NCBI GenBank assembly: GCA_024226555.1
Contig: JAAELO010000288.1
Coordinates: 1-46,457, forward strand
DNA from: Desulfobacterales bacterium
GTDB lineage: Bacteria; Desulfobacterota; Desulfobacteria; Desulfobacterales; JAAELO01
Direction: 5' to 3'
Length of the DNA stretch: 46,457 nucleotides
Below the pieces are notes generated by a model. It did not search any database, was not told the DNA's origin, and saw only the letters and a program-made list of their open reading frames with translations. The position numbers and the translations under genes were made by a program. Of the stretch, positions 25,713 to 34,209 are shown piece by piece. Position 1 is the first letter of the stretch. Each line of letters begins with the position of its first letter.

Positions 25713-25728
25713 AGGCACAAAAAGTGCA
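25713..25728 (+). promoter_or_regulatory. Possible sigma-54 promoter
   Basis: AGGCACAAAAAGTGCA keeps the essential GG and GC at the required spacing of the -24/-12 pattern (TGGCAC-N5-TTGCA), with two mismatches. The GCAC/GTGC arms also make it a small inverted repeat. A MITE-like element begins ten bases downstream, between this site and the gene at 25949. Confidence 0.4.
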
Positions 25729-25738
25729 AAGATATTTA

Positions 25739-25868
25739 GGGAATCTCTAATAACCGCCTTTTAACCGATCTACGGCGTTATTACGAAAAAAAAACTGTTG
25801 TAAAATCAGCTCGTTATTTTTTCTAATGCCTTGTATTTCAATCAAAATTCGAGTTATTAGATGTTCCC
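25739..25868. repeat. MITE-like repeat, short form (130 bp)
   Basis: Complete but diverged copy (one end reads TTATTAGATGTTCCC) with exact TTTA duplication (25735-25738 and 25869-25872). Confidence 0.88.
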
Positions 25869-25948
25869 TTTAATCAAAATTTAAATTGATAATTAAGACA
25901 TTAAATAGATTTATATAACATATAAAATTCTAAAGGGAGATTATAATT

Positions 25949-26113
25949 ATGAGTACAATTGATAGATGTCCTGGCAATGACCAACAGAAAAGTTTTACAA
26001 TTATCAATGTTACATGTCATGCATGTGGGGAAATTAACGAAGTATATTCAGATGAACTGCAAAAAAAACAAACTTGTGATAAGTGTAGTGTTGAGCTTAA
26101 GGTAGAAGGATAA
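25949..26113 (+). CDS. Small zinc-ribbon-like protein
   Basis: A 54-residue protein beginning MSTIDRCPGNDQ, with cysteine pairs C23-x2-C26 (CHACGE) and C43-x2-C46 (CDKC), plus C7. The layout of an RCPG-type N-terminus followed by two CxxC knuckles resembles small zinc-ribbon proteins widespread in anaerobes whose function is unknown. AAAGGGAG lies before the ATG. It is 31 bases upstream of the octaheme cytochrome gene on the same strand and probably shares its transcript. It has no signal peptide, so it is cytoplasmic. Confidence 0.82.
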   Translation: MSTIDRCPGNDQQKSFTIINVTCHACGEINEVYSDELQKKQTCDKCSVELKVEG

Positions 26114-26144
26114 ATAATACAATTTAAACAGAGTTAATATAAAT

Positions 26145-27326
26145 TTGAATATCTGGTTACGGAACCCTTTTATAATATTTATAACTCTCTTTCTTTTATT
26201 TTCCTGCACAAAGAAAGATCCGTATAGCTGTATATCATGTCACAGGGGACTTCATCCAGGTCTTGTTTCAGATTTTGAAAACAGTAAAATGAGCGATCAT
26301 TTCAGCTGTGAAAAATGCCATGGAATAAAACACAGCTCTAAAAAAGACGTCAGTAAAACGGTCCTTCCTGTAACTGCAACGTGTCAGAATTGTCATGAAG
26401 AGAAAGCTGATCAATATTTAAATGGAAAACACTCAATTGCATTTAAAGCAATTGAAAGTCTTCCATTCACCCACAACCAACCAAATGCTTTCATAAAAGG
26501 ACGAAAAGGATGCGGAGGGTGTCATTCTGCAGGCTTTGATAAAATCTCTGACAGATACGAAAAAAACAGTTTAAAACCAAAGTATGGAATGGGGTGCATC
26601 AACTGTCACACTAGACACATGTTCTCAAAAAAAGAGGCGCAGGAACCGGAGAGCTGTAAAACGTGCCATACAGGCTTTGATCATGCTCAGTATGAGATGT
26701 GGTCTGGTTCAAAACATGGCTCAATTTATCTTTCTAACCGTGCTAAAGGTATGGATACAAAAAGAGTTCCAAAGTGTCAGACATGTCATATGGTTAATGG
26801 TAATCATAATGTTATAACATCCTGGGGCTTTTTTGGAGTTAGAGCCTTTGAAAAAGATCAGAGATGGGCAAATGACAGGGAAGTTATTTTCAAATCTCTT
26901 GGTTTTATAGATTCTGAAGGCAAAAAAACTGATTTTTATAATAAAGCAGTAAAGTTGAAAATGATCAGAACAGATGAGAGTGAGTTTAATAAAATAAGAA
27001 ACTCTATGGTGAGAACCTGTAGTAAATGCCATTCAAAATCTTTTGTTATGAATAACTTCAAAAATACTGAAGAGATGATGAGGGAAGCTGATAAACTATT
27101 AGCTCAGGCTATAAGAGAAATTACCATAAAAGAAAAAGAGATCCCAAAAATGTTTTCGTTTTATGATGTAAATACAATATATCAGGAAGTTTTATTTAAT
27201 ATGTTTATGGATCACAGGATGAAATCATTTCAGGCAGGTTTTCACATGAATCCTGATTATAGTACGTGGTATGGTTATGCAAAGATGAAACAGGATTTGA
27301 TTAAAATCAAAGAATCATTGAAGTAG
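26145..27326 (+). CDS. Octaheme c-type cytochrome, hydroxylamine oxidoreductase-like
   Basis: A 393-residue secreted multiheme cytochrome. It has eight CxxCH haem-binding motifs (CISCH, CEKCH, CQNCH, CGGCH, CINCH, CKTCH, CQTCH, CSKCH) and the C-terminal GFHMNPDYSTWYGY signature of the HAO family. The N-terminus is a signal peptide ending LLFSC, so it is probably a periplasmic lipoprotein. Related proteins in anaerobes reduce nitrite or hydroxylamine, while bacterial HAO oxidises hydroxylamine; direction cannot be read here. The start is TTG with a weak ribosome site, accepted because the signal peptide begins at once. No dedicated quinol oxidase partner is adjacent. Confidence 0.92.
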   Translation: MNIWLRNPFIIFITLFLLFSCTKKDPYSCISCHRGLHPGLVSDFENSKMSDHFSCEKCHGIKHSSKKDVSKTVLPVTATCQNCHEEKADQYLNGKHSIAFKAIESLPFTHNQPNAFIKGRKGCGGCHSAGFDKISDRYEKNSLKPKYGMGCINCHTRHMFSKKEAQEPESCKTCHTGFDHAQYEMWSGSKHGSIYLSNRAKGMDTKRVPKCQTCHMVNGNHNVITSWGFFGVRAFEKDQRWANDREVIFKSLGFIDSEGKKTDFYNKAVKLKMIRTDESEFNKIRNSMVRTCSKCHSKSFVMNNFKNTEEMMREADKLLAQAIREITIKEKEIPKMFSFYDVNTIYQEVLFNMFMDHRMKSFQAGFHMNPDYSTWYGYAKMKQDLIKIKESLK

Positions 27327-27360
27327 TCTTGTTTACGACAAAAAATCCTACAAATTTACT

Positions 27361-27376
27361 TTTATTAGAGGTTTCC
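27361..27376. repeat. Isolated repeat terminus
   Basis: TTTATTAGAGGTTTCC resembles the right end of the MITE-like family without a left end. It lies between the convergent cytochrome and LolA-like genes. Confidence 0.45.
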
Positions 27377-27386
27377 TTCACAGGGA

Positions 27387-27983
27387 TTATTTTACCTGAA
27401 GATTTCGGATCTCCAGTGTTTCAATAATTATACCCTTTGAATCGAAAGATTGAACGATTACCGGAAGTTTTACAAAAGAATCAACTTTAAGAATATAAAT
27501 ATTAACATCATCAACTGAGAAACTATTTCGACCTGCTATAGTAAGTTCATGAAAGAACTCATTTGAGTTTACTTTAATCTCAGCATTATTTGATAATATC
27601 TTTACTTTTTTTAGCAGTGTTCCCAAATCGGACTTATCTACTGTATGGCCACCTTTGCTTATCAGCGAAGAATCCGGGGAAAGAGTCATTGTAAATGACA
27701 TAGATTTAAATGGTTTTACTATAACTTTGTTTGTTTTTGGATTATAGGTTAGTTCCGCTCCATTATGGGGAGAGATGAACTTCATTTCAATGAAACCTGG
27801 TTTTTTATAGAAGTATTTTATCTCAGTAGTTTCTTTAGCATCTTTTGTGTACAGAGTCGCAGAATAAGATGTTAGATTGTTAAAACTTTCCAACATGCCA
27901 TTTATCAATGAGGTATTTTTACCAATAACTGTTTGCGATAAGAAAAATATAATAATAGCTGTTAGAAGATAAAACCTTGTCAT
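27387..27983 (-). CDS. LolA-like periplasmic protein
   Basis: About 198 residues with a signal peptide (MTRFYLLTAIIIFFLSQTVI). The body follows the LolA/DUF1571-type beta-sheet pattern: SYSATLYTKDAKETTEIKYF, KKPGFIEMKFISPHNGAEL and YNPKTNKVIVKPF, close to the usual length. Such proteins carry lipoproteins or sense lipids in the periplasm; the exact role is unknown. The ATG at 27983 is preferred because it follows the upstream stop by one base and starts the signal peptide directly; a TTG six codons earlier would overlap that gene. It forms an operon with the SRPBCC gene. Confidence 0.8.
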   Translation of the reverse strand: MTRFYLLTAIIIFFLSQTVIGKNTSLINGMLESFNNLTSYSATLYTKDAKETTEIKYFYKKPGFIEMKFISPHNGAELTYNPKTNKVIVKPFKSMSFTMTLSPDSSLISKGGHTVDKSDLGTLLKKVKILSNNAEIKVNSNEFFHELTIAGRNSFSVDDVNIYILKVDSFVKLPVIVQSFDSKGIIIETLEIRNLQVK

Positions 27984-27984
27984 T

Positions 27985-28497
27985 TTAACTCTGTATAGCA
28001 AGCTGTTTGTTTATAATCAGAGTTCTTAACTCATTTAAACCACTATCAACTATTCTATTATGGTTTCTTGTAAATAGTGGTTTTGCAAATGGAGCTAAGC
28101 ACTTCATCCACAATTTAGTGGGGCTTACATTCCAGACGAAGTTCACAATTGTAATATTATTTTTTGAAGAAAACCTGCAAACTCCAATACCATCAAGGTC
28201 TCCCGTTACTTTAAATGATATAAAGGTATATGGAATCAGGTTTGTAATTTTAGCTTCAAATGTAAGTGTGTAGGGAAGCGTTCCTTTCCATATCGATATG
28301 AACTTATTACCTTTTTTAATGTCAGAAGAGATTATATCTATATTTTTAACTTCATGAACTCCGTAACACCACTCAGGCCAGTTTTTATAATTAACAATCT
28401 CATTCCAAACTGGTTTAAGAGGAGCATCAATTTTCCATGAATTTTTAAATCTGTATTTGTTGTAAGTGCTTAAAAATGTATTGATTTTTCTTATCAT
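27985..28497 (-). CDS. SRPBCC family protein
   Basis: About 170 residues of START/Bet v1-like (SRPBCC) fold: SWKIDAPLKPVWNEIVNYKN, WPEWCYGVHEVKNID and the strand pattern GNKFISIWKGTLPYTLTFEA. The family binds hydrophobic ligands or acts as polyketide cyclase-like enzymes; nothing here shows the ligand. The ATG at 28497 is used with AGGTGG just before it; the frame stays open for ten more codons to a TTG. It is translated with the downstream LolA-like gene. Confidence 0.8.
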   Translation of the reverse strand: MIRKINTFLSTYNKYRFKNSWKIDAPLKPVWNEIVNYKNWPEWCYGVHEVKNIDIISSDIKKGNKFISIWKGTLPYTLTFEAKITNLIPYTFISFKVTGDLDGIGVCRFSSKNNITIVNFVWNVSPTKLWMKCLAPFAKPLFTRNHNRIVDSGLNELRTLIINKQLAIQS

Positions 28498-28617
28498 CAA
28501 CCACCTGAACTTAACATTATAAAACAATCGGATTAAAGTAACTGTAGTTAACCAATTAGCATAATAAAATGGATCGTGCCAGACTTAGTCATGATATAAA
28601 GGTATTTAATATATATA

Positions 28618-28747
28618 GGGAATCTCTAATAATTAGAATTTTTGTTGAAATACAAGGATGAGAAAAAAATAACGAGCTGATTTTACTACAGTTCTTTTTT
28701 TTGAATAACGCTGTAGTTCGATCAAAAGGCAGTTATTAGAGGTTCCC
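28618..28747. repeat. MITE-like repeat, short form (130 bp)
   Basis: Complete copy with exact TATA duplication (28614-28617 and 28748-28751). A second, larger relative follows almost immediately. Confidence 0.9.
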
Positions 28748-28752
28748 TATAA

Positions 28753-28972
28753 GAGAACCTCTAAAAACTTGAATTTAATTTGGAATACAGCGTTTATAAA
28801 AGTTTTTTAGTTTTATAAAATCTATGCGTGATAAAAATGTTAATAACTTTTTTTTTATAAAAAGCTTTAATTTTATAAAGTTTACAGTTATATTGTTACG
28901 AATAACGCTTTACTTCAATCAATCAAACAAACTAAAGCCTTTTTGTTTTATAGGCTGTTATTAGAAATTCCC
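28753..28972. repeat. MITE-like repeat, composite long form (220 bp)
   Basis: Starts with GAGAACCTCTAA and ends with TTATTAGAAATTCCC. Its interior has two TTTATAAAA/AGCTTT-type modules, so it is longer than the standard forms. No clear target duplication. It ends 17 bases before the start of the MASE3 kinase gene and must contribute to its 5' leader. Confidence 0.8.
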
Positions 28973-28989
28973 TAAAAAAGGGTGCTATT

Positions 28990-31035
28990 TTGAAAAGTAA
29001 CAGTATTAAAATTGAAAAGCTTTTAATTACTTTTGTAGCTGTGTTCGTATTGGTAGCTTTTTATTATATAAGTTTTTATAACTACCTTGTATTTCATTCA
29101 TTTTCTGAGTTGTTCAGCATTTCAATAGCTATGGGTATCTTCATGATCTCCTGGAATTCCAGGGGGTTTATGAAAAGTGATTATCTTCTTTTTCTTGGTA
29201 TAGCATATTTCTTTACAGGAACACTCGATTTTATCCATATGTTATCCTATGAAGGTATGGGAGTATTTGAAGGATATGATGCTAATTTACCTACTCAACT
29301 TTGGATTTCATCACGTTATGCTGAGAGTCTTTCGCTTTTATCAGCCTTTTATTTCTTAAAAAGAAAACTAAATATACCATTTGTAGTATTGATTTATCTA
29401 TCGCTTTTCAGCTTTGTAATAGGCTCGATATTTTTTATGAATCTATTTCCAGTGTGTTATATTGAGGGATATGGTCTGACTAAATTCAAAATAATCAGTG
29501 AATATATAATCTCATCAATATTAGCCTTATCGCTTTATATCATATATAAAAACAAAGAATCTTTTGAGCCCTATGTTTACAGATTTATTTCCATATCTAT
29601 AGTTTGTACTATAATTTCTGAGCTATCATTTACTTTTTTTGTAAAGACCTATGGAATAAGTAATCTTATAGGTCACTATTTTAAAGTTTTCTCGTTCTAT
29701 TTTATATACAGGGCTGTTATCAAAACTATTCTTATTAATCCATTTGATATTCTTTTCAGAAGTCTTATTAGAAACGAAAAAGAACTTGAAAAGATGTTAA
29801 ATCAAAGGGGACTTGAGATAGACGAGTACAGTCTGAATCTTAAAGATGAGATTAAGAAAAGAGGATTGATATGGGAAAAACTGAAAAACAGTGAACTTAA
29901 ACTGCAAAGTATTTTTAACAGCATCACAGAACCGATGGTCCTATTGGATAAAGATTCTGTTGTTTCCTATATCAATGACTTTGCGGTTCAGTATTATGGA
30001 CTTTCAAACAGAAAAGATGCTTTAGGTTTAAAATGCTACAATGGTCTATGCAAGTTGAGGAAAAAGTGCAAAGATTGTAAAATACCCAATCTATTAAATA
30101 ATAACAAAAAGCACACTTTCATCAGGGAAAATCCTTTTAATAGTGAACGCTTAGAAAGAGTGACGCTCTTTCCGGTTTTTGATTCTAATTCAGATATTGA
30201 TTTATTTCTCTTGAGAGTAACTGATATTACTGAAACAAATATTCTTGAGAAAAAGCTGATACAGAGTGAGAAATTAGCATCAATTGGTATTCTTGTTTCG
30301 GGGATAGCCCATGAAATTAATAACCCAAACAGCTTTGTTACTTTTAACATCCCAATTTTGAGGGATTATCTATATGAAATAATTCCTATAGTTGATGAGT
30401 ATGCTGAAGAGAATCCTGATTTTGAACTTTTCTATATGCCTTATCAGGATTTCCGGAAAGATATGTTCAAACTACTTGATAATGTAGAACATGGCTCAAA
30501 AAGAATTAATACAATTGTTAGTGATCTTAAAGATTTTTCCAGAACAAATGGTGATGTGAGAGCAAGTGAAATAGATCTGAGGAAACTTGTAAATAAAGTT
30601 GTGACTTTCTGTAGAAGTAAAATAAAAAGAAGTGTAAAGAATTTCAATATTAAATTAGACGAAAATATTCCAATCGTCTCATTGAATCCCTATGCATTGG
30701 AGCAGGTATTAATTAATCTTTTGATTAATGCAGCTCAGGCATTCAATGGACCGCTTAGAGAAGATTCCAGAGTAGATTTAAAAATGAAAACACATGAGAG
30801 TGTTATAGATACATTAATCATTGAGGTAAAGGATAATGCCTCAGGTATAGACGAAAAGACTATAAACAAACTTTTTGACCCGTTTTTTACTACTAAAACT
30901 TCTGAATCCGGGACTGGTCTTGGTTTATACATAAGTCACAATCTTGTTGAGAGTATGGGAGGCTATTTTGAGGTTGAAAGTGAAGTTGGGAAGGGTACAG
31001 TATTTCGAATAGTACTTAATAAAATTTATTTATAG
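28990..31035 (+). CDS. MASE3-domain sensor histidine kinase
   Basis: A 681-residue membrane kinase. Residues about 10-245 form a MASE3 sensor with around seven helices (YFFTGTLDFIHMLSYEGMG, LPTQLWISSRYAESLSLL). A PAS-like domain follows (about 305-405) with several cysteines (KCYNGLCKLRKKCKDCK) that could bind metal. The kinase core has the H-box GIAHEINNPNSFV, the N-box INLLINAAQAF, and DNASGIDEK and GTGLGLYISHNLVE. The start is TTG, used because no ATG lies nearby and AAGGG precedes it. It precedes an NtrC-type regulator on the same strand, separated by a repeat element, and the two probably form a pair. Confidence 0.93.
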   Translation: MKSNSIKIEKLLITFVAVFVLVAFYYISFYNYLVFHSFSELFSISIAMGIFMISWNSRGFMKSDYLLFLGIAYFFTGTLDFIHMLSYEGMGVFEGYDANLPTQLWISSRYAESLSLLSAFYFLKRKLNIPFVVLIYLSLFSFVIGSIFFMNLFPVCYIEGYGLTKFKIISEYIISSILALSLYIIYKNKESFEPYVYRFISISIVCTIISELSFTFFVKTYGISNLIGHYFKVFSFYFIYRAVIKTILINPFDILFRSLIRNEKELEKMLNQRGLEIDEYSLNLKDEIKKRGLIWEKLKNSELKLQSIFNSITEPMVLLDKDSVVSYINDFAVQYYGLSNRKDALGLKCYNGLCKLRKKCKDCKIPNLLNNNKKHTFIRENPFNSERLERVTLFPVFDSNSDIDLFLLRVTDITETNILEKKLIQSEKLASIGILVSGIAHEINNPNSFVTFNIPILRDYLYEIIPIVDEYAEENPDFELFYMPYQDFRKDMFKLLDNVEHGSKRINTIVSDLKDFSRTNGDVRASEIDLRKLVNKVVTFCRSKIKRSVKNFNIKLDENIPIVSLNPYALEQVLINLLINAAQAFNGPLREDSRVDLKMKTHESVIDTLIIEVKDNASGIDEKTINKLFDPFFTTKTSESGTGLGLYISHNLVESMGGYFEVESEVGKGTVFRIVLNKIYL

Positions 31036-31163
31036 GAACATCTAATAATTAGAAATTTTTGATGAAATACAAGGCATAACAAAAAATAACGAGCTAATTT
31101 TAAAACAGTTTTTTTTGGATATAACGAAGTATTTCGTAAAAAGTGCAATTATTAGAGGTTCCA
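31035..31163. repeat. MITE-like repeat between kinase and regulator
   Basis: Short-form relative with one end altered: the left reads GGAACATCTAATAATTAG and the right TTATTAGAGGTTCCA. No clean target duplication. It fills the whole gap between the kinase stop and the regulator start, and its AGAGG end lies where a Shine-Dalgarno sequence is expected. Confidence 0.82.
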
Positions 31164-31166
31164 CTT

Positions 31167-32552
31167 ATGAGGAACTGGAATTTTATAATGAAGATACTTT
31201 GCGTTGATGATGAACCTGATTTTCTTGAAACATTGAGGAGAGGTTTACTTACCTCCGGATACAAAAACTGCATATTTGTAAATAAGCCCTTAAAAGCTGC
31301 ATCTTTAATACAAAATGGGGAACGTTTTGACATAGCTCTGCTCGATATTACAATGGAGGGACTCACAGGTCTTGACCTGTTAGAAATAATAAAGTCTGAA
31401 TCTCCGGCAACAGAGTGTATAATGTTAACCGCAATAGATGATCTTAAGACAGCTGTTTCTGCAATGAGAACAGGGGCATTTGATTATTTAACGAAACCTC
31501 TGCAGAAAGAGGAGTTAATAAATACTCTTGAAAAGGCCCTGGAAAGAAAAAAACTTTATACAATTACGGAAATTGGAAAAAACAGTAAATCCACATCTAT
31601 TGAAAATGAAGATGCTTTTAAAGAGATAATAACTGAATCTGAAAAAATGTTCAGAATATTAAGAGAAGCTGAACTTCATGCAACAAGCAGCGTACCCATA
31701 CTAATAACGGGAGAAAGTGGAACTGGAAAAGAACTCCTTGCAAATGCAATACATATTGCAAGTCATAGAAGCAAAAATATGATGATTCCTGTCAATATGG
31801 CTTCCATAACAGGAACTCTGTTTGATTCGGAGTTTTTTGGACATACCAAAGGAGCGTATACAGGAGCAACATCAGACAGAAAGGGACTACTTGATCAAGC
31901 ATCCACCGGAACTCTTTTTTTAGATGAGATTGGAACACTATCCCATGATCTTCAGGGCAAGCTATTAAGGGTTCTTCAAAACGGGGAATATATAAAGATT
32001 GGTACAAATACACCCAGGAAAACCATGACACGATTTATAGCTGCAACAAATGAAAATCTTGAAGAACTAATAAAAAATAAACTATTCAGAAATGACCTTT
32101 ATTACAGGTTAAAAGGAGGATGGTTGCATCTACCACCTCTTAGAGAAAGAAAAGAAGATATTCCACTTCTTGTTCACAGATTTTTTAAAACTATAACAGG
32201 TGATGATGAATCTGTACCTGTGGAATCAACATCTGTTATGGAGAAACTTACTCTTTATGATTATCCGGGAAATATTAGGGAACTTCAGTCTATAATTCAA
32301 TCAGCTTTAAATCTTTCAAAGGGAAAACCCATTTCTGAAGTTCATCTTCCAGAGGAGATTCAAAAAATCAAGAAAAAGAAAGTTGCAAAAAGTGATGAAA
32401 ACCAAATATATGTCCCACTTGAACTTATAGAAAAAGACTATATACTAAATGTTTATAACGGGCTATCAATGAATAAAACCAGAGCTGCGAATGTTCTTGG
32501 TGTTGGTCTGAATACATTGAGGAGAAAGCTTAAAGCCTATGGGGTGTCTTAA
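31167..32552 (+). CDS. NtrC-type sigma-54-dependent response regulator
   Basis: About 461 residues: an N-terminal receiver (MKILCVDDEPDF, phosphoacceptor Asp in IALLDITMEG), a sigma-54 activator AAA+ domain (Walker A GESGTGKE, the sigma-54 contact loop GAYTGA, Walker B GTLFLDEIG, arginine-finger region around NDLYYRLKGG) and a Fis-type helix-turn-helix (NKTRAANVLGVGLNTLRRKL). It would activate sigma-54 promoters when phosphorylated, probably by the kinase upstream. The ATG at 31167 has GAGG at ideal spacing, supplied by the repeat end; the ATG at 31188 would give a more usual N-terminus. Sigma-54-like sites are found at several other places in this window. Confidence 0.92.
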   Translation: MRNWNFIMKILCVDDEPDFLETLRRGLLTSGYKNCIFVNKPLKAASLIQNGERFDIALLDITMEGLTGLDLLEIIKSESPATECIMLTAIDDLKTAVSAMRTGAFDYLTKPLQKEELINTLEKALERKKLYTITEIGKNSKSTSIENEDAFKEIITESEKMFRILREAELHATSSVPILITGESGTGKELLANAIHIASHRSKNMMIPVNMASITGTLFDSEFFGHTKGAYTGATSDRKGLLDQASTGTLFLDEIGTLSHDLQGKLLRVLQNGEYIKIGTNTPRKTMTRFIAATNENLEELIKNKLFRNDLYYRLKGGWLHLPPLRERKEDIPLLVHRFFKTITGDDESVPVESTSVMEKLTLYDYPGNIRELQSIIQSALNLSKGKPISEVHLPEEIQKIKKKKVAKSDENQIYVPLELIEKDYILNVYNGLSMNKTRAANVLGVGLNTLRRKLKAYGVS

Positions 32553-32582
32553 AGTTTAATTAAAAATTTATTTTAAAACTTA

Positions 32583-32597
32583 TTAAGGGAACTTAGG
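32583..32597. repeat. Repeat terminus fragment
   Basis: TTAAGGGAACTTAGG resembles a left end of the MITE-like family, 20 bases before a full copy. Confidence 0.35.
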
Positions 32598-32618
32598 TTT
32601 TCATATGTTTCTTCTTTA

Positions 32619-32747
32619 GGGAATCTCTAATAACTGCTCTTTTTGCGAAATACTTCGTTATTACCAAAAAAAACTGTTGTAAAATCGGTTCGTTATTTTT
32701 GGTCATGCCTTGTATTTCATCAAAAATTCTAATTATTAGAGGTTCCC
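32619..32747. repeat. MITE-like repeat, short form (129 bp)
   Basis: Complete copy with exact TTTA duplication (32615-32618 and 32748-32751). The following stretch to 33027 is AT-rich and non-coding; it holds only two similar TCCAAAATGG phrases (about 32777 and 32902) that might be regulatory. Confidence 0.9.
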
Positions 32748-33027
32748 TTTAGTCTTGTTAGGATCTATTAAACCACTCCAAAATGGAATATTAGCTTTTT
32801 TTTGTAATACCTCTGTATTCTAATTAATTAAAATATAAATAGTTATTCAGGCATTAGGTCAGATTAATATGGTTTTTTGGTTAAAATACGATAATAACCG
32901 TTCCAAAATGGGATAGGTCTTTTTCACTTACCTATAATAATGAGGTATAAAGACAAATAATAAAAGTTAAGCATACCTTGTGATAAGAACTCATAAAAAA
33001 ATATTGAAATCATCAAATTTTATTTAA

Positions 33028-33169
33028 GGGAATCTCTAAGAAACTTTATAAAATAAAAAAGTTTCTTATAAAATTTCAATTATTAGCGACTCCTCCAGAA
33101 TAGATAATCTGGAACCTAACTGCCTAATAACACATAATATATAAAAAGTGTTACTTAGAAGAGGTTCCC
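33028..33169. repeat. MITE-like composite with a nested insert (copy A)
   Basis: Ends match the family, but the element holds an insert (about 33086-33160) of some 75 bases that is present in reverse orientation in the element at 34210-34412. The non-insert part is shortened to a hairpin with AAGAAACTT and AAGTTTCTT arms. The left flank is TTAA and the right flank TTAT. Confidence 0.85.
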
Positions 33170-33301
33170 TTATGGTGTTAGAAAATTTGATCATGCTAAT
33201 ACAATTTACAAAAAATTAAAAACATATTTTCTATTCGACTTCCTTCTTAATTTAACAAGACTAAAGAGGTTTATAAAAAACATATTTTTTTATTTAGGGA
33301 T

Positions 33302-33317
33302 TGGCTTGTTTATTGCA
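33302..33317 (+). promoter_or_regulatory. Sigma-54-like promoter of the receiver gene
   Basis: TGGCTTGTTTATTGCA matches the -24/-12 pattern with a perfect TTGCA and correct 16-base extent; the -24 half has TT in place of AC. It would start transcription near 33328, just before the ATG at 33342. Confidence 0.55.
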
Positions 33318-33341
33318 AAATTAGTAATTAAAAACATTTCT

Positions 33342-33704
33342 ATGGTGACGAATGTGAAGAAAGTATTAATTGTTGATGATGAAATTGTTCAGATAGAATC
33401 TCTAATCAGGGGATTAAGGATTAGTGGATTTAAAGCTGAAGGAGCAGAAAGTGGTACTGAAGCTCTAAATATTCTCGATAATACTTTTGATCTTGTAGTT
33501 ACCGACTTTGAAATGCCTGGAATGAATGGTCTTGAACTAATAAAGGAGATAAGAAAAAAATTTTCAAATATACCTGTTATACTAACTTCAGCATTTGGGG
33601 ACAAAGATCTTGTTGTAGATGCTATGCATAAAAAATGTAATGGTTTTTTAGATAAACCTTTTACTCTTGATGTTTTGATTGATGAAATAAATAAAGTTTT
33701 GTAA
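33342..33704 (+). CDS. Single-domain response regulator
   Basis: About 120 residues, a lone receiver domain: KKVLIVDDEIVQIE with the acidic pair, the phosphoacceptor Asp in LVVTDFEMPGMNG, conserved Thr/Ser in VILTSAFG and Lys in FLDKPF. It has no output domain, so it would work through protein contacts or a phosphorelay, for example with one of the nearby hybrid kinases. The ATG at 33342 is chosen because the longer frame (TTG at 33306) would start inside a sigma-54-like promoter and add unrelated residues. No clear ribosome site is visible. It is followed 16 bases later by a ferritin-like gene. Confidence 0.88.
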   Translation: MVTNVKKVLIVDDEIVQIESLIRGLRISGFKAEGAESGTEALNILDNTFDLVVTDFEMPGMNGLELIKEIRKKFSNIPVILTSAFGDKDLVVDAMHKKCNGFLDKPFTLDVLIDEINKVL

Positions 33705-33720
33705 CGTTAAGGAGTATAAA

Positions 33721-34185
33721 ATGAACTTTGAATCTATTGATGAAATTCTTAATTTCGCAATTGAAAAAGAGGTTGAAGCAGTGGAATTTTATAAAAAAGC
33801 TTCAGGGCTTGCGCATGTTGAAAGTATTAGAGATGTTCTTTTGGACTTTTCCAATGAAGAGAACAAGCATAAAAAAATGCTTGAACATTTTAAGGATGAT
33901 CAGAAAAAAATTGAAAAATATGAATTTAAAAAGATTCTGGATTTAAAAAGAAGTGATTTTCTGGTTGTAAATGTAGAGTATGAAACAGGGATGAACTTTA
34001 CAGATATATTGAAACTTGCAATGAAAAGAGAAGAGATGGCTGTAAAGCTATATAATAAACTTTCAACTTATGCTCTCGATAGTAATGTTGAAAATCTCTT
34101 TCAAATTCTGGTTCAGGAAGAATCCAAACATAAGAATATTTTAGAAACGATGTACGATGACCATATGACTAAGATGGGAGATTAA
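33721..34185 (+). CDS. Ferritin-like (rubrerythrin-type) diiron protein
   Basis: A 154-residue four-helix protein with paired metal-ligand motifs of the rubrerythrin/ferritin-like type: EKEVEAVEFYKKAS and SNEENKHKKMLEHF in the first half, MKREEMAVKLYNKLS and VQEESKHKNILETM in the second. There is no rubredoxin domain, so electrons would have to come from a separate donor. A probable role is peroxide or iron handling in the cytoplasm. AAGGAG precedes the ATG. It is co-transcribed with the receiver gene, and the pair is flanked by inverted copies of a composite repeat. Confidence 0.88.
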   Translation: MNFESIDEILNFAIEKEVEAVEFYKKASGLAHVESIRDVLLDFSNEENKHKKMLEHFKDDQKKIEKYEFKKILDLKRSDFLVVNVEYETGMNFTDILKLAMKREEMAVKLYNKLSTYALDSNVENLFQILVQEESKHKNILETMYDDHMTKMGD

Positions 34186-34209
34186 ATCACGTTAGTTAAA
34201 TTTTGTTTA

